Source: Pseudomonas capsici
Lineage (GTDB): Bacteria > Pseudomonadota > Gammaproteobacteria > Pseudomonadales > Pseudomonadaceae
Assembly: GCF_017165765.1 (NCBI RefSeq)
Contig: NZ_JAFGZD010000007.1
Coordinates: 248,001 to 312,000 of the forward strand
Length of the DNA stretch: 64,000 nt
Direction of reading: 5' to 3'
In this document: one piece after another, positions 47,602 to 57,529 of the stretch
How the letters are laid out: each line of letters opens with the position of its first letter
Numbering within the stretch: position 1 is the first letter of the stretch
Translations under genes and position numbers: made by a program
The notes under the pieces: generated by a model
The model's database searches: none
What the model was told of the DNA's origin: nothing
The model's input: only the letters and a program-made list of their open reading frames with translations

Positions 47602-48903
47602 ATGAACAGCAAAGTCGACGAAACACCTCATCTGCTCCGTCAGCGCGATCAGTTCGTACCCCGTGGCGTGGTCACTGCTCACCCGTTGGTCATCGATCGT
47701 GCGCAGGGTTCCGAATTGTGGGATGTCGATGGCAAGCGCTATCTGGACTTCGTCGGCGGCATCGGTGTGTTGAACATCGGTCACAATCACCCGAATGTCG
47801 TCAAGGCCTTGCAGGGACAGCTGGAAAAGGTCACCCATGCCTGCTTTCAGGTGGTTGCCTACCAGCCCTATCTGGATTTGGCCAAGCGCTTGAGTAACCT
47901 GGTGGCCGGTGACAGCGGTATCGACCACAAGGCGGTGTTTTTCACCTCCGGTGCCGAAGCGGTCGAGAACGCGGTGAAGATTGCCCGCGCTCATACCAAT
48001 CGTCCGGCGATCATTTCGTTTCGTGGCGGCTTTCACGGTCGTACCTTGCTGGGCACGACCCTGACCGGCATGAGCCAGCCTTACAAGCAGAATTTCGGGC
48101 CGCTGGCTCCTGAAGTTTTCCACACCCCTTATCCCAACGAATACCGTGGCGTTACCGGTGAAATGGCCCTGGCCGCGCTGCATGAACTGCTGGCCACGCA
48201 AGTTGCGCCGGATCGTGTGGCGGCCATCATCATCGAGCCTGTGCAAGGCGATGGCGGTTTTCTGGCCGCACCCGTGGAATTCCTCAAAGCGCTGCGGGCC
48301 TTGACCGAACAGCATGGCATTGTCCTGATTCTCGATGAAATCCAGACCGGCTTTGGTCGGACTGGCACATGGTTCGGTTTCCAGCACGCAGGCATTCAGC
48401 CGGATCTGGTGACGGTTGCCAAAAGCCTGGCTGGCGGTCTGCCGCTGTCGGGTGTTGTCGGGCGTGCGGGGATCATGGATGCACCGCTTCCGGGCGGGCT
48501 GGGCGGCACCTATGGTGGCAATGCTCTGGCCTGCGCCGCAGCCCTGGCGGTGATCGATACCTATGAACAGGAAAAACTGCCGGAGCGCGGTGAGCAACTG
48601 GGCCAATACCTGCGTGCCGGCTTGCTCAGGCTTCAGTCCCGCTATTCCTGCATCGGGGACGTTCGTGGCCCCGGTTTCATGCTGGCGATGGAGATCGTCA
48701 AGGACGATGCTGCGCGCAGCCCGGATGCGGACCTCAATCAGCGACTGATCGACCAGGCCCGTCTCGGCGGCCTGCTGGTGATCAAATGCGGTGTCTATCG
48801 CAACGTGCTGCGCTTCCTGGCACCTCTGGTAACGACCGAAGAACAGATCGACGAAGCCCTGACCATCCTCGACGGGGCCTTGGCACGAGTATTGAAGTCT
48901 TAG
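47602..48903 (+). CDS. Class III PLP aminotransferase (4-aminobutyrate type)
   Basis: The 433-aa enzyme is an omega-aminotransferase: [17 protein letters not shown] for cofactor phosphate, the [16 protein letters not shown] segment with the PLP-stacking Asp, and [14 protein letters not shown] with the Schiff-base lysine (about residue 275). Length and motifs fit GabT, which transfers the amino group of GABA to 2-oxoglutarate, but other omega-amino substrates are possible. GABA use is common in plant-associated pseudomonads. A large hairpin and a HAD gene follow. Confidence 0.88.
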   Translation: MNSKVDETPHLLRQRDQFVPRGVVTAHPLVIDRAQGSELWDVDGKRYLDFVGGIGVLNIGHNHPNVVKALQGQLEKVTHACFQVVAYQPYLDLAKRLSNLVAGDSGIDHKAVFFTSGAEAVENAVKIARAHTNRPAIISFRGGFHGRTLLGTTLTGMSQPYKQNFGPLAPEVFHTPYPNEYRGVTGEMALAALHELLATQVAPDRVAAIIIEPVQGDGGFLAAPVEFLKALRALTEQHGIVLILDEIQTGFGRTGTWFGFQHAGIQPDLVTVAKSLAGGLPLSGVVGRAGIMDAPLPGGLGGTYGGNALACAAALAVIDTYEQEKLPERGEQLGQYLRAGLLRLQSRYSCIGDVRGPGFMLAMEIVKDDAARSPDADLNQRLIDQARLGGLLVIKCGVYRNVLRFLAPLVTTEEQIDEALTILDGALARVLKS

Positions 48904-48917
48904 TCGTCGCTCAAGCC

Positions 48918-48948
48918 CGGCCACGCAGTGTGAACAACTGCGTGGCCG
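48918..48948. terminator. Strong 12-bp hairpin between aminotransferase and HAD genes
   Basis: CGGCCACGCAGT (48918-48929) and ACTGCGTGGCCG (48937-48948) form a perfect stem with a 7-nt loop, 15 bp after the aminotransferase stop. No T-tract follows, so it is a likely partial terminator or mRNA stabiliser within the gene row. Confidence 0.65.
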
Positions 48949-48983
48949 TGGGTACTGAATGTTTAATGGAGGCTTGACCTGTC

Positions 48984-49640
48984 ATGGCGCTGACTGATTA
49001 CCGGGCACTGTTGATCGACTGCGATGAAGTTCTGGTGGACCGCGATTCCGGTGTCTGGGCGGCGTTGCAGCCATTGCTGGAACACAGCACGGACAAGCCC
49101 GACAGGGAACAGGTGCTGGCGGCATTTGCAGAGGCCGTAAGTGCGCTGTATCCGCGTTTCGGCGAACTGGGTTTCAGTGGTCTGCTGTGTTTTGCCCATC
49201 GACAACTGGCCGAGCGTTTCGGTGCCAGGGTTACATGGGAAGAGGGCATGGCTTTCGCGCGTTCGGTGGATACCTGGACGCTGTTCGAGGATGCGCCGGG
49301 TGCCATGCTGTACCTGCGCAAGTTTTACCGGCTGCTGGTCTATGCCGACCGCGACGCTCAGGATCGCAATGCCCTGTGCGAGCGTCTCGGGCTGGACCCC
49401 GACAGCCTGTTGTCGCTGACCACGCACCCGCTGGACGATACAACCTGGCTGGCCGAAATGGATCTGCATCCGAATGAAACCCTGCTGGTGTCCCGACCAC
49501 CTGCAGCGGCGCTGGGCAATGGTGGCCTGTGCCTGATCCGCCGTGATCGTGCCGAGCATCGTCAGCCTTGCCCGGCTGATCTGTGTATCAACAGCATGGC
49601 CGATCTGGTGGCGCAGCATCAGTTGTCTTTAAGGCGCTGA
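48984..49640 (+). CDS. HAD-superfamily hydrolase, haloacid-dehalogenase type
   Basis: The 218-aa product begins with the HAD nucleophile motif ALLIDCDEVLVDRD (DxD-like, Asp at about 12) and has a helical cap (residues about 20-100). The later HAD motifs are weaker: RLLVYADRDAQDRNAL in the motif II position and no clear motif IV DD pair. It may therefore have modified activity. It lies between the aminotransferase and an Lrp regulator and may act in the same amine pathway (inference from position). Confidence 0.7.
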   Translation: MALTDYRALLIDCDEVLVDRDSGVWAALQPLLEHSTDKPDREQVLAAFAEAVSALYPRFGELGFSGLLCFAHRQLAERFGARVTWEEGMAFARSVDTWTLFEDAPGAMLYLRKFYRLLVYADRDAQDRNALCERLGLDPDSLLSLTTHPLDDTTWLAEMDLHPNETLLVSRPPAAALGNGGLCLIRRDRAEHRQPCPADLCINSMADLVAQHQLSLRR

Positions 49641-49686
49641 TTTTGCTAGAAGAGAGCTTTGGTGAACGGCAATGAAGAGGTAGCTG

Positions 49687-50175
49687 ATGGAAGGCCTGGT
49701 CAAACTGGATCGCATTGATATCAATATCCTGGTCGAGCTTCAGAAAGACGGTCGCATGACCAACGTCAGCCTCGCAGATGCCGTAGGCCTGTCGGCCAGT
49801 CCTTGCCTGCAACGGGTCAAGCGTCTGGAGGCGGCCGGTTATATCTCCAGCTACAAGGCTCACCTGAACCTCGCGAAGATCACCGAATCGGTCACGGTAT
49901 TCACCGAAATCTCCCTCAGCGACCACAAGCGCGAAGACTTTGCCAAGTTCGAGGCCAATATCCGGCACGTGGACGAAGTGCTCGAATGCCACCTCATCAG
50001 CGGCGGCTACGACTATCTGGTGCGCTTCATGACCCGCAGCATCCAGCACTATCAGGAGGTGATCGAGGAGTTACTGGACAAGAACATCGGCATCTCCAAG
50101 TACTTCAGCTACATCGTCATCAAATCGCCGGTCATGAAGGACGGTGTGCCTTTACGCAAGCTTTTGCGTCATTGA
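49687..50175 (+). CDS. Lrp/AsnC family transcriptional regulator
   Basis: The 162-aa protein has an N-terminal HTH (LDRIDINILVELQKDGRMTN, then VSLADAVGLSASPCLQRVKRL) and a RAM domain (VLECHLISGGYDYLVRFMTRSIQHYQEV). A C-terminal tail MKDGVPLRKLLRH is longer than usual. It follows the aminotransferase and HAD genes on the same strand and probably regulates them in response to an amine or amino acid. It differs clearly from the other Lrp protein at 41658. Confidence 0.9.
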   Translation: MEGLVKLDRIDINILVELQKDGRMTNVSLADAVGLSASPCLQRVKRLEAAGYISSYKAHLNLAKITESVTVFTEISLSDHKREDFAKFEANIRHVDEVLECHLISGGYDYLVRFMTRSIQHYQEVIEELLDKNIGISKYFSYIVIKSPVMKDGVPLRKLLRH

Positions 50176-50322
50176 TGGCCAAAGGCCAATAACGAGTTGC
50201 GCAAAGTCACCGATTTGACACATTCTGTTGCGTGTCATCTAGTCGTCCTATGACTTGGCCGGGCTTTTGCTGGGCCATGATGCTTGCCGTGTGCTATCTG
50301 GTCTCTAATAAGGAAGTGTTTG
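50176..50322. other. Spacer before the chemoreceptor gene
   Basis: These 147 bp contain the chemoreceptor ribosome site AAGGAAG at 50310-50316. No other feature is clear. Confidence 0.4.
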
Positions 50323-51819
50323 ATGCCTTCAGCTCCTCGTTTTCTTGAGCATTACCGCAAGGCCGATCGCATCATGCTTGGTCTGATCTGGCTGCTGTTT
50401 GTGTATTCGATCGGGTTGGCGTTCTGGCACGACACTTTTGCCCAGGCACTGCTGGTAGGTGGTGGCACCGCCTTGGTGCTGACTGCACTGTATCGAGCCA
50501 TCGGCGGTAGCCGATTGATGCGCTGCTGCTTTGGTGTAGGGCTGATGCTCATGGCGGCACTGCATATCAATCAGGCTCAGGGAGTGGTGGAAATCCACTT
50601 CGGCATCTTTGTATTCCTGGCCGTACTGACCTTCTATCGCGACTGGCTGCCGATTCTGGTTGCAGCGGCCGTGATTGCCGTGCATCACGTTGTGTTCCAC
50701 GCCCTGCAACACTCGGGTTTCCCGGTGTATGTCATGCACCATGCCGGTGGCTGGGGCATGGTGATGGTGCATGCCGTCTATGTGGTGGTGGAGACGGCGA
50801 TCCTCATGTACCTCGCTGTCCAGAACCAGGCCGAGGCCGTCGAGAATCAGGACATGCTCGATAAAATGCTCGCCACGGCCTCGCAGCTCACCACCGATGC
50901 GCGGGTTGATGAGCGGGCAGGCAAGCATGTTTCCCTGACTCAGCGTTTCGAGAGCTTTCTGGCGCAGATCACCGGGCTGGTCGATGGCGTGGTGCGCGAC
51001 ACCCGCGGCCTTGGCGAGCTGGGTCATGACCTGGCCAGGGCCAGTGGCACGCTGGAAACCGGTGCCCGCCATCAGCTGAATGAAATTTCCCGCATGACCG
51101 ACGCCATGCAGCGCATGGGCGATGCGATGAACGACATTTCCGGGCATGTGGCGCAAGCCGTACAGCGTGCCGGCGATGCCAGCGAACAGGTTGCCCACGG
51201 ACGTGAAAGCGTCGATCGGGCGCAAAGTGAAATCACCCTGCTGGCCGAGCGCATCAATACCACCGATGAAACCGTGCAGGCGCTTGCCGAGCAGTCGGAG
51301 CAGATCGGCAAGGTGCTGGACGTGATCGGCAGCATCGCCGAGCAGACCAACCTGCTGGCGCTCAACGCCGCCATCGAGGCCGCCCGGGCGGGCGAACAGG
51401 GTCGCGGCTTTGCTGTGGTGGCCGATGAAGTGCGCAATCTGGCTCAGCGCACGGCTTCGTCCACTCGGGAAATCCAGGGCGTCATCCACGGCCTGCAACA
51501 AGGCAGCCGTGAGGCTGCGGCGGCCATGCTCGACAGCCGCGAAGGCGTCGGTCGCTGCGTCGAGAACAGCCAGCGTGCCTCCGAATCGCTGCGTGCCGTG
51601 GGCACCGGGATTGGCCAGATCACCCAGCTCAATGGTCTGATCGCTACCACCACCGACGAACAGTCCACCGCAAGCCGCGAAATCGCCGAGCAACTGCGCT
51701 CGGTGCAAGGCATCGCCGAAGACACCGCTGCCAATATCGACGTGCTGGCGCAGAGCAGTCAGCGCCTGCCACCGCTGGCCATGCGGCTTGAGGCGCTGGG
51801 CAAGACCTTCAACCGATAG
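50323..51819 (+). CDS. Methyl-accepting chemotaxis protein with six-TM sensor, no periplasmic domain
   Basis: The 498-aa protein has six hydrophobic helices in the first about 170 residues ([19 protein letters not shown] onwards) with very short loops, then a linker and the cytoplasmic MCP signalling domain with the ultraconserved hairpin tip [19 protein letters not shown]. Because no periplasmic ligand pocket exists, it likely senses a membrane or cytoplasmic cue such as redox state. Histidine-rich loops ([11 protein letters not shown]) could bind metal or haem. The start at 50323 follows AAGGAAG. It is convergent with yejF. Confidence 0.88.
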   Translation: MPSAPRFLEHYRKADRIMLGLIWLLFVYSIGLAFWHDTFAQALLVGGGTALVLTALYRAIGGSRLMRCCFGVGLMLMAALHINQAQGVVEIHFGIFVFLAVLTFYRDWLPILVAAAVIAVHHVVFHALQHSGFPVYVMHHAGGWGMVMVHAVYVVVETAILMYLAVQNQAEAVENQDMLDKMLATASQLTTDARVDERAGKHVSLTQRFESFLAQITGLVDGVVRDTRGLGELGHDLARASGTLETGARHQLNEISRMTDAMQRMGDAMNDISGHVAQAVQRAGDASEQVAHGRESVDRAQSEITLLAERINTTDETVQALAEQSEQIGKVLDVIGSIAEQTNLLALNAAIEAARAGEQGRGFAVVADEVRNLAQRTASSTREIQGVIHGLQQGSREAAAAMLDSREGVGRCVENSQRASESLRAVGTGIGQITQLNGLIATTTDEQSTASREIAEQLRSVQGIAEDTAANIDVLAQSSQRLPPLAMRLEALGKTFNR

Positions 51820-51822
51820 ATT

Positions 51823-53406
51823 TCACGCGAAGACCAGTCCCGATGACTGCAGCAGTTCCTGGGTATAGGGCTGCTGCGGCCTGGCGAAGATCTCCCTTGA
51901 AGGGCCTTGCTCGACCACCTTGCCGTCCTTGATGACGATCAGGTCATGCGCCAGCGCATGAACCACTGCCAGGTCATGGCTGATGAACAGGTAAGTCAGG
52001 CCGTGGCGAATCTGCAGGTCGCGCAGCAGGGCGACGATCTGTTTCTGCACCGTGCGGTCCAGTGCCGAGGTGGGTTCGTCCAGCAGAATCAGCTCCGGCT
52101 CAAGCACCAGCGCCCGGGCAATCGAGATGCGCTGGCGCTGACCGCCGGAAAACTCATGGGGGTAACGATGGCGGGTGGCCGGGTCGAGTCCGACTTCCTG
52201 TAGAACCCGGATGACGGTCTGCTCGCGTTCCTCGGCAGTGCCGATCCTGTGGGTGACCAAGCCTTCGGCAATGATCTGTTGCACGGTCATGCGTGGGCTG
52301 AGGCTGCCGAACGGATCTTGAAAGACCACTTGCAACTGGCGCCGCAAGGGGCGCATCAGGTGCTGACTATGCAGGCTCAATTCCTTGGTGCCGAAGCGGA
52401 TGCTGCCTTCGGAATCGACCAGGCGCAGGATCGCCTGGCCCAGGGTCGATTTGCCCGAACCGGACTCGCCGACGATGCCCAGCGTCTTGCCCTTGAGCAG
52501 TTCAAAACTCACCCCGTCCACAGCCTTGATGTAGCGAGGGTCGCGTTTGAACCAGCCCTTGCTCAACGGGAACCAGACTTTCAGGTCCTGTACCGACAGC
52601 AGGGTGTTCCTATGGCTGGAAGGCACCGGCTCGCCGTCAGGCTCGGCGTTGATCAACAGGCGACTGTAAGGGTGCTGCGGATGGTCGAACAGGGTCTGGC
52701 AGTCAGCCTGCTCGACGATCTGTCCTTCACGCATCACACAGACCCGCTGGGCTATGCGGCGGACCAGATTGAGGTCGTGGCTGATGAGCAGCAATGACAT
52801 GCCCAGGCGCTGTTGCAGGGACTTGAGCAGTTCGAGGATCTTCACCTGCACCGTCACATCCAGCGCCGTGGTGGGCTCATCGGCAATCAGCAGGTCAGGC
52901 TCGTTGGCCAGCGCCATGGCGATCATGATGCGTTGCCGCTGACCGCCGGAAAGCTGATGAGGGTAAGCCTTGAGGCGTGCGAGCGGGTCACGGATGCCCA
53001 CCAGGTCCAGCAGTTCAAGCGTCCGGTCCCGGGCGGCCTTGCCCTTGAGGCCCTTGTGGGTGATCAGGATTTCGCCAATCTGTTTCTCGACCGTATGCAG
53101 CGGGTTCAACGAGCTCATGGGCTCTTGAAAGATCATCGCCACCCGGTTGCCGCGCAGGCTGCGCAACTGCTTGTCGCTGGCACTCACCAGGTCCACGCCG
53201 TTGTAGCGGATCGTACCCTGGGTGCTGACGGTCTTTGCCGGCAGCAGGCGCAGGATCGAGTGGGCCGTGACGGATTTGCCCGAGCCTGATTCACCCACCA
53301 GCGCCAGGCATTCGCCGCGCCGGATATCGAGGCTGACACCATGCACCACTTCGTGGCCGTTGAAGGCGACACGCAGGTCGCGTATTTCAATCAGGGTCTC
53401 TTGCAT
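51823..53406 (-). CDS. yejF: YejF-type dual ATP-binding ABC protein (peptide importer)
   Basis: The 527-aa protein carries two complete ATPase domains: the first with [13 protein letters not shown] and [15 protein letters not shown] (about 40-175), the second with [12 protein letters not shown] and [15 protein letters not shown] (about 305-445). This fused form is typical of YejF, the ATPase of the YejABEF peptide importer, which also takes up microcin C in E. coli. It is the last gene of the operon and follows yejE after one base. Confidence 0.92.
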   Translation of the reverse strand: MQETLIEIRDLRVAFNGHEVVHGVSLDIRRGECLALVGESGSGKSVTAHSILRLLPAKTVSTQGTIRYNGVDLVSASDKQLRSLRGNRVAMIFQEPMSSLNPLHTVEKQIGEILITHKGLKGKAARDRTLELLDLVGIRDPLARLKAYPHQLSGGQRQRIMIAMALANEPDLLIADEPTTALDVTVQVKILELLKSLQQRLGMSLLLISHDLNLVRRIAQRVCVMREGQIVEQADCQTLFDHPQHPYSRLLINAEPDGEPVPSSHRNTLLSVQDLKVWFPLSKGWFKRDPRYIKAVDGVSFELLKGKTLGIVGESGSGKSTLGQAILRLVDSEGSIRFGTKELSLHSQHLMRPLRRQLQVVFQDPFGSLSPRMTVQQIIAEGLVTHRIGTAEEREQTVIRVLQEVGLDPATRHRYPHEFSGGQRQRISIARALVLEPELILLDEPTSALDRTVQKQIVALLRDLQIRHGLTYLFISHDLAVVHALAHDLIVIKDGKVVEQGPSREIFARPQQPYTQELLQSSGLVFA

Positions 53407-53407
53407 G

Positions 53408-54430
53408 TCAGCTCCGGGGGTCGAAAGCGTCGCGGCAGGCTTCGCCGATGAACACCAACAGGGAAAGAATCAGCGCCAGTACCACAAAGGCGGTCAGCCC
53501 CAGCCAGGGGGCTTGCAGATTGCGCTTGGCTTCACCGATCAGTTCACCCAGCGAGGCGCTGCCGGCGGGCATGCCGAAGCCGAGAAAATCCAGCGCGGTC
53601 AGGGTGGCGATGGCACCCGTGACGATGAAGGGCAGATAGGTCAGGGTGCTGGTCATGGCGTTGGGCAGGATGTGCCGCCACATCAGCGCGGTATCGGTCA
53701 GGCCCAGGGCACGTGCCGCCTTGACGTATTCCAGGCTGCGACCGCGCAGGAATTCGGCCCGTACCACATCCACCAGCGCCAGCCAGGAAAACAACGCCAT
53801 GATGCCCAGCAACCACCAGAAATTCGGTGAAACGAAGCCGGACAGAATGATCAGCAGATACAGCACAGGCAAACCGGACCAGATTTCCTGAATCCGCTGG
53901 CCGATCAGGTCGGTCATGCCGCCGTAGTAGCCCTGGATCGCGCCGGCACAGACCCCGATCACGGTACTGATCGCAGTCAGCAGTAGAGCGAAGAGGATGG
54001 AAATCCGCGCACCGAACAACACCCGCGCCAGCACATCCCGGGCCTGCTCGTCGGTGCCCAGCCAGTTGTGGCTGCTTGGCGGGCTGGGCGATGGGGCTTG
54101 CAGGTCGTAGTTGATGGTGTCGTAGCTGAAAGGGATCGGCGCAAACAGCATCCAGCCGTTTTTGGCGGAGATCAGTTGGCGGACGTAGTCGCTGGAATAG
54201 TCCGGCTCGAAGGGCAGTTCGCCACCGAAGTCGGTTTCCATGTAGGTGTGCAGGGCAGGGTAATACAGCGTGCCTTCGTAGCTCAGCACCAGTGGCTTGT
54301 CGTTGGCGATCAGCTCGCCACACAGACAGACCAGCATCAGCGCGAGGAAGATCCACAGCGACCACCAGCCCCGCCGGTTGGCCTTGAACAGCGCCATGCG
54401 CCGTTTGCTCTGGGGAGAAAACTCGAACAT
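53408..54430 (-). CDS. yejE: YejE-type peptide ABC permease
   Basis: The 340-aa permease has an N-terminal membrane helix, a large extracytoplasmic loop (about 45-130, including the NWLGTDEQARDVLARVLFG motif of DppC/OppC-type permeases), then five helices and an EAA loop (EYVKAARALGLTDTALMWRHI). The start [18 protein letters not shown] at 54430 shares its A with the yejB stop (TGATG); a longer frame upstream to 55222 runs through yejB and is spurious. Confidence 0.9.
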   Translation of the reverse strand: MFEFSPQSKRRMALFKANRRGWWSLWIFLALMLVCLCGELIANDKPLVLSYEGTLYYPALHTYMETDFGGELPFEPDYSSDYVRQLISAKNGWMLFAPIPFSYDTINYDLQAPSPSPPSSHNWLGTDEQARDVLARVLFGARISILFALLLTAISTVIGVCAGAIQGYYGGMTDLIGQRIQEIWSGLPVLYLLIILSGFVSPNFWWLLGIMALFSWLALVDVVRAEFLRGRSLEYVKAARALGLTDTALMWRHILPNAMTSTLTYLPFIVTGAIATLTALDFLGFGMPAGSASLGELIGEAKRNLQAPWLGLTAFVVLALILSLLVFIGEACRDAFDPRS

Positions 54431-55497
54431 CAGGCGCTCCTCGCGGAAAAATCGATGCGCGGGTCGACCAGCGTGTAGCACAGGTCGCCCACCAGCTTGA
54501 TCAGCAGGCCGAACAGCGTGAACAGAAACAACGTGCCGAACACCACCGGATAGTCCCGCGATACCGCCGCCTCGTAGCTCATGCGCCCCAGCCCGTCGAG
54601 GCCGAAGATGGTTTCGATCAGCAGGGAGCCGGCGAAAAACACCTCGATCAAGGTCTGCGGAATTCCGGCGACCACCAGCAGCATGGCGTTGCGGAACACA
54701 TGGCCATACAGAACCCGGTGCTCCGTGAGACCCTTGGCTCGTGCCGTGACCACATACTGGCGGCTGATCTCGTTGAGAAAGCTGTTCTTGGTGAGGATGG
54801 TCAGCGTGGCAAAACCGCCGATCACCAGAGCACTGACCGGCAGCACCAGATGCCAGAGGTAGTCCTTGACCTTGCCCCAGGTACTGAGGCTGTCGAAGTT
54901 GTCCGAGAGCAGGCCTTGCGCCGGAAACCAACTGAGGTAGCTGCCCCCGGCAAAAACCACGATCAGCAGAATGGCGAACAGAAACGCGGGCGTGGCATAG
55001 CCGATGATGACCAGCGTGCTGCTCCAGACATCGAATGCACTGCCATGCCGCACGGCCTTGCGGATGCCCAGCGGTATTGATATCAGATAGGTGATCAGCG
55101 TTGCCCACAGGCCGAGGGACAGCGACACCGGCAGTTTCTGGGCAATCAGTTCCGTCACTTCGGCACCACGAAAGAAGCTGGTGCCGAAATCCAGCTGTGC
55201 ATAATTCTTGAGCATCAGCCACAGACGTTCGTGCATGGGCTTGTCGAAGCCGTAATGCTCTTTGATCGCCTCGATCAGTGCCGGGTCCAGCCCGCGAGTG
55301 CTGCGGCTTGCCGTGCCGGAGGCCGCCACTTCGCCGCCGCCACCGCCGACCCCGTTGGGACTGAAGCCCTGAATGCGGGCGATGGCCTGTTCGACCGGGC
55401 CGCCGGGGGCCGCCTGTACGATCAGGAAGTTCACAATCAGGATGGCCAGCAGCGTGGGGATGATCAGCAGCAGGCGTCGAATCATATAAGCCAGCAT
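54430..55497 (-). CDS. yejB: YejB-type peptide ABC permease
   Basis: The 355-aa permease has the OppB/DppB N-terminus ([20 protein letters not shown]), a Gly/Ser-rich insert (about 48-65, [14 protein letters not shown]), and later [21 protein letters not shown] and EAA-type sequences ([20 protein letters not shown]). It pairs with YejE. It is separated from yejA by one base, and its stop overlaps yejE, so the set is translated as a unit. Confidence 0.92.
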   Translation of the reverse strand: MLAYMIRRLLLIIPTLLAILIVNFLIVQAAPGGPVEQAIARIQGFSPNGVGGGGGEVAASGTASRSTRGLDPALIEAIKEHYGFDKPMHERLWLMLKNYAQLDFGTSFFRGAEVTELIAQKLPVSLSLGLWATLITYLISIPLGIRKAVRHGSAFDVWSSTLVIIGYATPAFLFAILLIVVFAGGSYLSWFPAQGLLSDNFDSLSTWGKVKDYLWHLVLPVSALVIGGFATLTILTKNSFLNEISRQYVVTARAKGLTEHRVLYGHVFRNAMLLVVAGIPQTLIEVFFAGSLLIETIFGLDGLGRMSYEAAVSRDYPVVFGTLFLFTLFGLLIKLVGDLCYTLVDPRIDFSARSA

Positions 55498-55498
55498 G

Positions 55499-57382
55499 TT
55501 ACGGCTCCTTCGCGGCGGTGGTCTTGCCTGTCAGGGCCGAAGCCTGGGCATTGGTCAGTGCTGTCGGGCTGATCTGCCACCAGGTTTCCAGGCCAATGTC
55601 GTAGACGGGCTCGATCTCGGGCCGGCCAAAACGATTGGCGAACACCAGCGGCGTTCCCTTGGAGTAGTAGTTGGGAATCATGTAGTAGCCCCATTGCAGG
55701 ACCCGATCCAGGGCGCGGGCATAAAGCACCATGTCCTGACGACTGTTGGCGGCGACCAGGCCGTCGATCAACCTGTCCACAGCGGGGTTGCGCAAGACCA
55801 TGGCGTTGGAACTGCCCACTTGTGTGGCGCTTTGCGAGCCAAACAGGTTGTACAGTTCACGGCCCGGGGAAATCAGCGGATTGCCGTTTTTCGGCAGGCT
55901 GACCACGATCATGTCGTAGTCCCGGGCGTTGAGCCGGTTGATGTACTGCGCCGAATCGATGCGCATGAAATTCAGGGTGATGCCGATCTGCGCCAGCGTT
56001 CGTTTGAACGGCAATATCAACCGGTCGAAGCCGCCCTGGCCGTCGAGAAAACTGAAGGTCAGCGGTTCGCCCGCTGCGTTGACCAGCTTGTTGTTGCGCG
56101 GATGCCAGCCCGCCTCGGCCAGCAGCGTCAGGGCCTGTAACTGTTTGTCGCGGATATAGCCGCTGCCGTCGGTGCTGGGCGGCTGGTAGACCTGCGTGAA
56201 TACCTCATCCGGGACCTGGCCGCGCAGGGGCTCGAGAATCTTCAGTTCGGCTGCGTCCGGCAATTGCGTGGCGGCCATCTCGCTCTTGGGGAAGTAGCTC
56301 TGTTCACGCACGTAGAAACTGCGCATGACCCTACGATTCAGCCACTCGAAGTCCCACAGCAGCGATAACGCCTCGCGCACCCGCCGATCCTGAAAGACGG
56401 GGTTGTCCAGATTGAAGACAAAGCCTTGTGCCGAAACGGGGCGTTGCCGGGCCAGAATGTGTTTTTGCAGGCGTCCGTCGTCGATGGCCGGGCCGCTGTA
56501 GCCGACGGTGTAGCCCGCCGATGAGAACTCCCGGTTGTAGTCGAAGGCTCCGGCCTGCAGCAGTTGCCGGGCGATTTCCGTGTCGCCGTAGAAATTCACG
56601 GTCAGGGTGTCGAAGTTATACAGCCCGCGGCTGACCGGCAGGTCTTTGGCCCACCAGTCCTTGACCCGCTCAAAGACCACACTGCGTCCGGCGTCGACTT
56701 TCGCGACCCGGTAAGGCCCGTTGCCCAGCGGTGCCTCGAAACCTCCGCCGTTGGCAAAGTCCCTGTTCTTCCACCAGTGTTCGGGAAGGATGCGCATGCT
56801 GGCGATATCCAGGGCCAGCAGGCGGTTGAGGTTGTTCTTGAAGTCGAAGCGAATCTGTAGCGGTCCTTCCATGACCACATCCTTGACGTCCGCATACATG
56901 GGCCGGTAGCTGAAGCTGGCCTTGGTGGTCATCAGTTCAAAGGTGTAGCGCACATCACTGGCGGTGACGGGTGTGCCGTCTTCGAAGCGAGCCTTGGGGT
57001 TGATGAAAAAACGAATCCAGAGGCCGTTGGGGTCCATTTCCATTTTTTCCGCGATCAGGCCGTACACCGTGTAGGGCTCATCCAGTGAGCGATAGGCCAG
57101 CGGGGAATAGACCCAGGTGTCGAGTTGAACCACGTTGATGCCTTGATCGACATACGGGTTCAGGTAATTGAACTGGCCGATTTCTTCGGCCGAGCGTGTC
57201 AGCGAGCCGCCCTTGGGGGCGTCCGGGTTGACGTAAGCGAAGTGCTGAAAGCCCACAGGGTATTTCGGGGCTTCGCCATAGACCGTCAAGGCGTGGGTCG
57301 GCGCGGCCAGCAGTGCCTGCCCATAACCGTACAGAGCAACGCCCAGCAGCAGGCGCCTTAGAAAACGGGAGGTACGCAACAT
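55499..57382 (-). CDS. yejA: YejA-type periplasmic peptide-binding protein
   Basis: The 627-aa product has a signal peptide (residues 1 to about 26, ALLAAPTHA) and the SBP_bac_5 fold: [24 protein letters not shown] near the N-terminus, [27 protein letters not shown] at about 120-146, and the C-terminal half lobe. It fits YejA, which hands peptides to YejB/YejE. AAGGA lies upstream. The gene follows the TonB receptor after a 147-bp gap that holds a large hairpin. Confidence 0.92.
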   Translation of the reverse strand: MLRTSRFLRRLLLGVALYGYGQALLAAPTHALTVYGEAPKYPVGFQHFAYVNPDAPKGGSLTRSAEEIGQFNYLNPYVDQGINVVQLDTWVYSPLAYRSLDEPYTVYGLIAEKMEMDPNGLWIRFFINPKARFEDGTPVTASDVRYTFELMTTKASFSYRPMYADVKDVVMEGPLQIRFDFKNNLNRLLALDIASMRILPEHWWKNRDFANGGGFEAPLGNGPYRVAKVDAGRSVVFERVKDWWAKDLPVSRGLYNFDTLTVNFYGDTEIARQLLQAGAFDYNREFSSAGYTVGYSGPAIDDGRLQKHILARQRPVSAQGFVFNLDNPVFQDRRVREALSLLWDFEWLNRRVMRSFYVREQSYFPKSEMAATQLPDAAELKILEPLRGQVPDEVFTQVYQPPSTDGSGYIRDKQLQALTLLAEAGWHPRNNKLVNAAGEPLTFSFLDGQGGFDRLILPFKRTLAQIGITLNFMRIDSAQYINRLNARDYDMIVVSLPKNGNPLISPGRELYNLFGSQSATQVGSSNAMVLRNPAVDRLIDGLVAANSRQDMVLYARALDRVLQWGYYMIPNYYSKGTPLVFANRFGRPEIEPVYDIGLETWWQISPTALTNAQASALTGKTTAAKEP

Positions 57383-57490
57383 GATGGGGCTGTCCTTGTA
57401 CGCACTGAATACTCATGCACTGCGAAAAAAACCTCCGGCCGGGGAAGGTGGATGAAACCTGTAGGGCCGGAGGGGCGAAGCGCAACTCAA

Positions 57491-57523
57491 GGCGTGGCTC
57501 ACGGAGCGGGTATGAGCCACGCC
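57491..57523 (-). terminator. Hairpin between TonB receptor and yejA
   Basis: GGCGTGGCTCA (57491-57501) and TGAGCCACGCC (57513-57523) form a perfect 11-bp stem with an 11-nt loop, 7 bp after the receptor stop. No T-tract follows. It probably lowers read-through into yejABEF or stabilises the receptor mRNA. Confidence 0.65.
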
Positions 57524-57529
57524 ATCACC

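Noticed and set aside
54431..55222. Longer N-terminus for yejE (604-aa frame)
   Set aside because: The extra sequence is an out-of-frame reading of yejB; the ATG at 54430 starts a family-like permease.
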